Below are positions 7,485 through 10,232 of a DNA stretch of 10,232 bases, piece by piece. The translations under genes and the position numbers were made by a program. The notes under the pieces were generated by a model, which did no database searches, was not told the DNA's origin, and was given only the letters and a program-made list of their open reading frames with translations. The DNA comes from Methylomarinum sp. (GTDB taxonomy: Bacteria > Pseudomonadota > Gammaproteobacteria > Methylococcales > Methylomonadaceae). The stretch's first letter is position 1; the number at the start of each line of letters is the position of its first letter. The stretch is taken from the NCBI GenBank assembly GCA_013139755.1, contig WTAG01000570.1:1-10232 (forward strand), written 5' to 3'.

Positions 7485-7644
7485 TACTATAGCAAGATCA
7501 TTACGCAACAACATACCTTTGTTAAGACCTATCTTATTATTTCATGTCCACAATTCACCTACCGATACTCTCTTTTCACTCAAAAATACCACAAAAAAAG
7601 ACAGGTATATTCAATCATTTGGGGCTAAAATAATTAATGGATAT

Positions 7645-7750
7645 ATGTGTGGTGAAGAATTTTTAACAATAGCAGAAGTTGTTACTAAATTATGAGCCAG
7701 TAAAAATCATTTTTACATAATGAGAAAAAACGGTCTTTTTGCAAAACCTG
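7645..7750 (+). pseudogene. AlpA-like (excisionase/regulator) gene remnant, left copy
   Basis: Reads MCGEEFLTIAEVVTKL, then a TGA (7693-7695) where the right-hand copy at 9021 has an Arg codon, then ASKNHFYIMRKNGLFAKP. The segment matches 9021-9126 with about seven differences in 106 bp. The family is the short MerR/AlpA-type winged helix-turn-helix proteins that act as excisionase or integrase-gene activators in integrative elements. The 3' third is missing: at 7750 the reading runs directly into a copy of the tRNA-Asn 3' part, so the gene end, the spacer and the terminator present in the other copy were lost by deletion or recombination. It is clearly non-functional. It marks the right end of an element extending to the left. 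Confidence 0.8.
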
Positions 7751-7796
7751 TATTTGGCTACCCCGACGGGCTTGAACTGCCGACCTAGTGATTAAC
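7751..7796. repeat. Degenerate copy of the tRNA-Asn 3' part (attachment site, att)
   Basis: Matches 9266-9312 over 46 bp with three substitutions and one missing base. It covers the CCA end, the 3' acceptor strand, the T arm, the variable loop and the anticodon-stem 3' side up to GATTAAC. There is no 5' half, so it is not a tRNA gene. A direct repeat of a tRNA 3' end, with an integrase gene start about 150 bp inside, is the standard signature of an integrated element. The mutations show that it is old. Confidence 0.8.
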
Positions 7797-7950
7797 GATT
7801 ATATTACCATAGCTTGATAACCACTTAATATTAATACAACAATCAATACAACCTATTGTTTTAATTAAACTAGATTAGTTCTGTACATTTCTTTAAAATA
7901 CTTAAAATTGTGTTAAAAACATGACCCTGCCATGACCTAAGGTAAATACT
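7797..7950 (+). other. Leader between att copy and integrase remnant
   Basis: AT-rich 154-bp stretch that would have carried the integrase promoter and recombinase arm sites. A CATGACC word occurs twice, 11 bp apart (7920-7926 and 7931-7937), just before the ribosome binding site TAAGG (7938-7942). The repeated word could be an arm-type or regulator site; this is inference from spacing only. Confidence 0.3.
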
Positions 7951-8202
7951 ATGGTTAATAAGCTTAATTTTACTCAACAAAGAATTTCTACCTTACCCAG
8001 ATAAAGGCCGAGTTGATTACCATGACACAGGATGCCCTAAACTAACATGTCCCATAAGTAACACCAGTATAAAATCTTTTGTACCTCTAAAATGGAATGG
8101 TAAATCAATGCAACGCGTCACGCTAGGCCGATTTCCAGATATAACCGTTGTACATGTACGAAAACTACCGGCTGAAGCATTATTGTCAATGGCTGAAGTC
8201 AT
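7951..8202 (+). pseudogene. Tyrosine recombinase (integrase) N-terminal remnant
   Basis: Starts MVNKLNFTQQRISTLP after a TAAGG ribosome binding site. It then shifts frame by one inserted base near 7999 and continues DKGRVDYHDTGCPKLTC, KSFVPLKWNGKSMQRVTLGR and FPDITVVHVRK. The YHDT...PKLT...KSF...WNGK...RVTLGRFPD pattern is the N-terminal arm-DNA-binding domain (DUF4102 type) of island and phage integrases. Only about 75-80 of the usual roughly 400 residues remain; the core-binding and catalytic domains with the R-HxxR-Y residues are absent. Its position about 155 bp inside the left att copy fits an island integrase. Around 8150-8205 the frame passes into DUF433 sequence without a stop, so the exact boundary is uncertain. 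Confidence 0.75.
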
Positions 8203-8311
8203 AACACAACAAGAAATTTCAGAAGACTACCCGGAACTTACTACAACTGATATTCAAGTCTGTTTTGCCTATGCAGCTGACAGAGAAAAGCATTTATTAA
8301 ATAGAGGTTAA
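8108..8311 (+). pseudogene. Chimeric frame: integrase remnant joined to a DUF433 C-terminal part
   Basis: The ATG-initiated 67-residue frame begins inside integrase sequence (RVTLGRFPDIT) and ends in a typical DUF433 tail: ITQQEISEDYPELTTTDIQ, then CFAYAADREKHLL. DUF433 proteins are small helical proteins, usually antitoxins next to PIN-like toxins. The N-terminal GGKPCIRGTRI-type strand of the family is missing and replaced by integrase residues. I infer a deletion that fused the two genes in frame. It is probably not a functional antitoxin. It ends 3 nt before the next gene, whose ribosome binding site (GAGG, 8304-8307) lies inside its last codons, so a transcript through it would feed the VapB-like gene. 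Confidence 0.7.
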
Positions 8312-8314
8312 CTT

Positions 8315-8530
8315 ATGAAAACCGTACAAATTAGCGACCAAGTAGCTAGCCTACTCACTGAAATGGCATCAAAAAAACATATCTCTACAAGTACTTTGAT
8401 TGAGCAATTAATAGAGCACGAAAAAAAATCATCATTATTGACAGATGTAATAAAAGACCTACCAACTATCAATGCATTTAAAGGTGATCCCGTAGAAATT
8501 CAAAGGAAAATGCGTAATGAATGGGATTAA
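8315..8530 (+). CDS. VapB-like ribbon-helix-helix antitoxin
   Basis: A 71-residue protein. The N-terminal half (KTVQISDQVASLLTEMASKK, then ISTSTLIEQLIEHE) looks like a ribbon-helix-helix DNA-binding domain. The C-terminal half ends PVEIQRKMRNEWD, the kind of extended, charged tail antitoxins use to wrap their toxin. The expected role is to neutralise the following PIN-domain RNase and repress the operon promoter. GAGG at 8304-8307 lies 7 nt before the ATG. The gene overlaps the toxin start by 14 nt, as in many vapBC pairs. The frame is intact. Because the toxin is broken, it may persist as an orphan regulator or anti-addiction gene. Confidence 0.75.
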   Translation: MKTVQISDQVASLLTEMASKKHISTSTLIEQLIEHEKKSSLLTDVIKDLPTINAFKGDPVEIQRKMRNEWD

Positions 8531-8884
8531 GTATTTATTAGATACCAATATCATCATTGGCATGTATGAACATAACCAAGTGGTTATTGATTTGTTTGAA
8601 AATAAAAAAGCCACCCTTGCTGAATGTGCATTTAGCAATATAACCAGAATGGAATTACTCGGTTTTCCAGAAATTACCGAATTAGAAGCACAAGCAATAA
8701 AAATCTACTCTCTATGATGCAATGTTTAAGCTTTAATTCAACCATTGAAAACACAACTATCAGCCTAAAACAACAGCATCGCATTAAATTACCTGATGCT
8801 ATTATTCTTGCTACAGCATCAACCCATCAAATAGAGCTCCTAACGCTAGATAAAAAACTTGCCAATAAAATATCAGCCATCTAA
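8517..8884 (+). pseudogene. VapC-like PIN-domain toxin, frameshifted
   Basis: PIN-domain endoribonuclease of the VapC type, split by a frameshift. The first frame (8517-8717) gives 66 residues with YLLDTNIIIG (D9) and RMELLGF (E46), the first two acidic residues of the active site, and ends at TGA. The second frame (8717-8884) begins with an ATG overlapping that stop (TGATG) and gives 55 residues with HRIKLPDAIILATA (D27 in this part) and LLTLDKKL (D45), the other two acidic residues. Joined, they make a normal PIN protein of about 120 residues. AAGGAA at 8503-8508 serves the first start. Either the toxin is dead, or the two halves are made separately by stop-start coupling and assemble; inactivation is the simpler reading. 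Confidence 0.75.
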
Positions 8885-8987
8885 CATCTAACCAGCCATA
8901 TCATGCTGTAACTTAGCTTTTTCCTCCTGACTCAAACGATTAACCAAGCTCATGGTAATTTCTGAGGTCGTACGTGCAGGCGGATTA

Positions 8988-9014
8988 ATAGACAACCTTC
9001 GTCAATTCATGGCG
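8988..9014. repeat. 27-bp repeat shared by the two island ends, copy 2
   Basis: Exact match to 7458-7484. Here it lies directly before the AlpA-like gene start (9021). The 160 bp that separate the repeat from the AlpA copy on the left are absent here, apparently by deletion between two ATGG words. Confidence 0.9.
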
Positions 9015-9020
9015 ATATCT

Positions 9021-9194
9021 ATGAGTGGTGAAGAATTTTTAACAATAGCAGAAGTTGTTGCTAAATTAAGAGTCAGTAGAAATCATTTTTACATAATGAG
9101 AAAAAACGGTTTTTTTGTAAAACCTGCTATTGACTCACTGAAGCGATAGAGAGCAAAAGATATTGATTGTTACTTGGATAAAAAGGTAGCCTAA
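9021..9194 (+). pseudogene. AlpA-like excisionase/regulator with an amber codon, right copy
   Basis: From ATG 9021 the frame reads MSGEEFLTIAEVVAKLRVSR, NHFYIMRKNGFFVKP and AIDSLKR, then TAG (9147-9149), and continues in the same frame as RAKDIDCYLDKKVA to TAA at 9192-9194. AlpA/HTH_17 proteins normally have a Trp just before the (K/R)xxDID helix, so TGG to TAG is the likely lesion; without it the protein would be 57 residues. The helix-turn-helix (LTIAEVVAKLRVSRNHFY) is intact and might still be made as a 42-residue product. An upstream in-frame ATG at 8952 is possible, but its extra codons lie in the repeat region. In islands this family activates int or acts as excisionase. No good ribosome binding site is seen. 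Confidence 0.7.
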
Positions 9195-9228
9195 CAAAGT
9201 CAAAGTGACCACAAAAGCAACCACGCAT

Positions 9229-9261
9229 AAAAAAAGGGCTGTAGATTTCTCTACAGCCCTT
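9229..9261 (-). terminator. Intrinsic terminator after the tRNA-Asn gene
   Basis: A perfect 12-bp stem, AAGGGCTGTAGA paired with TCTACAGCCCTT around a 4-nt loop. On the minus strand it is followed by seven T residues (9229-9235). It lies 8 nt past the CCA end of tRNA-Asn and ends the csrA-tRNA transcript. The stem is flanked by A residues on one side only, so it is directional for the minus strand. Confidence 0.9.
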
Positions 9262-9265
9262 CTTA

Positions 9266-9312
9266 TATTTGGCTCCCCCGGACGGGCTCGAACCGCCGAC
9301 CTAGTGATTAAC
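9266..9312. repeat. tRNA-Asn 3' part serving as attachment site
   Basis: The 47-bp partner of the degenerate copy at 7751-7796. It contains the tRNA 3' part plus a few bases beyond CCA (TATTT), so integration preserved the functional tRNA on this side. Confidence 0.75.
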
Positions 9313-9345
9313 AGTCACCCGCTCTACCAACTGAGCTACAGGGGA
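9270..9345 (-). tRNA. tRNA-Asn (anticodon GTT)
   Basis: 76 nt including an encoded CCA. The minus strand starts TCCCCTGTAGCTCAG and pairs with the 3' end CGGGGGAGCCA. The anticodon loop is CTGTTAA, and the T arm carries GGTTCGAGCC. Third and last tRNA of the array, followed by the terminator. Its 3' end is the island integration target. Confidence 0.97.
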
Positions 9346-9364
9346 ATAATCTTTGATTCAACAA

Positions 9365-9441
9365 TGGCGCGCCCGGAGAGATTCGAACTCCCGACCGCTC
9401 GGTTCGTAGCCGAGTACTCTATCCAGCTGAGCTACGGGCGC
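9365..9441 (-). tRNA. tRNA-Arg (anticodon ACG)
   Basis: 77 nt with encoded CCA. The acceptor strand GCGCCCG pairs with CGGGCGC, the discriminator is G, the anticodon loop is CTACGAA, and the T arm holds GTTCGAATC. The ACG anticodon is expected to be edited to ICG by TadA. It lies 19 nt upstream of tRNA-Asn in the same transcript. Confidence 0.97.
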
Positions 9442-9518
9442 ATTGTTGATCTGCTTATTATGTACTTTCTTACTTTTTTTGTCAACTAATTTATTGAAAT
9501 TAATAAATCAATTAATCG

Positions 9519-9610
9519 TGGCGGAGAGTGAGGGATTCGAACCCTCGATGGGAGTTAAAGCCCATACTCCCTTAGCAGGGGAGCGCCTTCAGCCGCTCGG
9601 CCAACTCTCC
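9519..9610 (-). tRNA. tRNA-Ser (anticodon GCT)
   Basis: 92 nt with encoded CCA and the long variable arm of class II serine tRNAs (TATGGGCTTTAACTCCCAT). Acceptor GGAGAGT, anticodon loop CTGCTAA. It begins only 9 nt after the csrA stop codon, so it is probably processed from a csrA-tRNA transcript. Confidence 0.97.
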
Positions 9611-9619
9611 TAAAACTTT

Positions 9620-9820
9620 TTACTCTTCAGAACCGGTCAGTCCAGTTGACTCTGATTGTTCTTTCTTTATCCTTTCGTATATCTCTTCTCTATGCACTGA
9701 TGTTTCTTTTGGCGCATTGATTCCGATACGAACTTGATTACCCTTAACCCCTAACACAGTGACAGTAACATCATCACCTATCATCAAGGTCTCTCCTACT
9801 CGTCGAGTTAAGATAAGCAT
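9620..9820 (-). CDS. csrA: Carbon storage regulator CsrA (RsmA)
   Basis: A 66-residue RNA-binding protein that binds GGA motifs in mRNA leaders to control translation and stability. [20 protein letters not shown] is the conserved N-terminus, with R6-R7 and L4 of the RNA-binding edge. [20 protein letters not shown] and REEIYERI complete the beta strands and the helix; the short C-terminal tail is variable. The ribosome binding site AGGGAG (9826-9831) lies 5 nt before the ATG and contains a GGA motif. A second GGA lies 10 nt upstream (9837-9839), consistent with known CsrA autoregulation. It sits between lysC and the tRNA array, a common gammaproteobacterial arrangement. Confidence 0.97.
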   Translation of the reverse strand: MLILTRRVGETLMIGDDVTVTVLGVKGNQVRIGINAPKETSVHREEIYERIKKEQSESTGLTGSEE

Positions 9821-9882
9821 AATATCTCCCTACGTTTCCATTTAATCTTACCGCTGCCAGATAACAGCCAACTAAGCTGCGT

Positions 9883-9888
9883 ATTATA
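9883..9888 (-). promoter_or_regulatory. csrA: Candidate csrA promoter -10 box
   Basis: A perfect TATAAT (in AGATATAATACG) lies in the 97-bp gap between lysC and csrA, about 60 bp before the csrA start. The region 17 bp upstream (CTTTAT) is a poor -35 match, so the site may depend on an activator or on another sigma factor. It could drive csrA and the three tRNA genes. Confidence 0.4.
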
Positions 9889-9917
9889 TCTAATTTTCAG
9901 AATAAATAAAGTGATAT

Positions 9918-10232
9918 TTATGAATCTTCTTTATCCAGCTCAAATGCCTTATGTAACGCACGGACAGCGAGCTCTAAATACTTTTCTTCGACTACCACAG
10001 ATATCTTAATTTCAGAGGTTGAAATCATCCTGATATTAATACCCTCATCTGCCAATACTTTAAACATAGTACTTGCAATACCTGCATGAGAGCGCATACC
10101 GACACCAACAATAGATATTTTAACGATACTATCATCGCCTGTGACTTGTTTTGCTCCCAAATCAGCACATACTTGCTCTAAAATAGCTTTAGTTTTTTGA
10201 TATTCATTACGATGCACTGTAAAGGTAAAATC
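9918..10232 (-). CDS. lysC: Aspartate kinase, C-terminal ACT domain (5' end outside the window)
   Basis: The last 104 residues of an aspartokinase, which phosphorylates aspartate in the first step of lysine, threonine and methionine synthesis. The frame enters from the right edge as DFTFTVHRNEYQKTKAILEQ. It contains the hallmark ACT-domain segment VKISIVGVGMRSHAGIAS, TMFKVLADEGINIRMISTSE and IKISVVVEEKYLELAVRALH, the allosteric lysine/threonine-binding part. The catalytic kinase domain is beyond the window. The internal GTG at 10217 is not the true start. The stop is TAA, followed by the csrA leader with no clear terminator, so some read-through into csrA is possible. Confidence 0.95.
   Translation of the reverse strand, partial: DFTFTVHRNEYQKTKAILEQVCADLGAKQVTGDDSIVKISIVGVGMRSHAGIASTMFKVLADEGINIRMISTSEIKISVVVEEKYLELAVRALHKAFELDKEDS

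Larger units (their letters stand above)
6928..7644. other. Intergenic stretch upstream of the R-M operon, repeats and gene debris
   Basis: About 700 bp without a convincing full gene. It must contain or lie near the promoter of the minus-strand hsd operon, but I find no good -35/-10 pair close to hsdM. Reading left to right it holds a 17-codon frame with a ribosome binding site, a transposase-like C-terminal scrap, two 28-bp direct repeats, a REP-like inverted pair, two small palindromes (7356-7374 and 7386-7402), and a 27-bp repeat also found at 8988-9014. The part from 7485 to 7644 shows nothing I can name. Confidence 0.6.
7751..9312. mobile_element. Remnant of a small integrative element in tRNA-Asn
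   Basis: About 1.56 kb bounded by direct repeats of the tRNA-Asn 3' part. The contents in order are an integrase N-terminal remnant near the left att, a DUF433 tail, an RHH antitoxin gene, a frameshifted PIN toxin gene, and an AlpA-like gene next to the intact tRNA. The integrase lacks its catalytic domain, so the element cannot move by itself. The order att, int, cargo, alpA, att is typical of tRNA-borne islands, but this one has been cut down by deletions. Confidence 0.65.

Noticed and set aside
7242..7514. Minus-strand frame of 90 codons (MLLRNDLAIVRHEL...)
   Set aside because: Its second half reads straight through the REP-like inverted repeats and one 28-bp repeat; composition is repeat-derived and no family pattern is seen.
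7755..7796. A second tRNA-Asn gene
   Set aside because: Only the 3' part is present, with T-arm changes and no 5' half; it is an attachment-site copy.
9205..9489. Plus-strand frame of 94 codons containing PGRARTADL and RPERFELPTARF
   Set aside because: This is the well-known false protein from the antisense of tRNA genes; it covers the tRNA-Asn and tRNA-Arg genes.
1..10232. CRISPR array
   Set aside because: No set of regularly spaced repeats with unique spacers; the 27- and 28-bp repeats occur only twice each at unequal distances.

Overview
The window looks like a gammaproteobacterial chromosome segment of low to moderate GC. The right end (about 9266-10232) is a conserved housekeeping block on the minus strand: the 3' end of lysC (aspartate kinase), csrA, then tRNA-Ser(GCT), tRNA-Arg(ACG) and tRNA-Asn(GTT), closed by a strong intrinsic terminator. 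The lysC-csrA-tRNA order is familiar from gammaproteobacteria; I cannot name a genus.

Everything left of the tRNA-Asn gene is accessory DNA. From 7751 to 9312 lies the wreck of a small integrative element that used the 3' part of tRNA-Asn as its attachment site. It has a degenerate 46-bp copy of the tRNA 3' part at its left end, an integrase remnant just inside it (one frameshift, catalytic domain lost, joined in frame to a DUF433 tail), a VapBC-like toxin-antitoxin pair with a frameshifted PIN toxin, and an AlpA-like excisionase/regulator gene with an amber codon. A second, more decayed copy of the same AlpA-like gene (7645-7750) abuts the left tRNA copy. This implies that two related elements once stood in tandem at this tRNA and that the DNA further left belongs, or belonged, to the second one.

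The left two thirds (1-6927) is one minus-strand operon: hsdM, hsdS, an ABC/AAA-type ATPase gene, an HNH nuclease gene, and hsdR (truncated by the window edge). Junctions are ATGA, TAATG, TAATG and a 10-nt gap, so the five genes are almost certainly co-expressed and translationally coupled. The ATPase and HNH pair resembles PtuA/PtuB of the Septu anti-phage system and sits between hsdS and hsdR, the slot occupied by the PrrC anticodon nuclease in the E. coli prr locus. This nested defence arrangement is the most interesting feature of the window.

Between hsdM and the island remnants (6928-7644) there is no convincing full gene. The stretch holds a possible C-terminal scrap of a REP-associated transposase, a pair of inverted REP-like palindromes, two exact 28-bp direct repeats, a 27-bp repeat shared with the other element, and a 17-codon reading frame with a good ribosome binding site upstream of hsdM.
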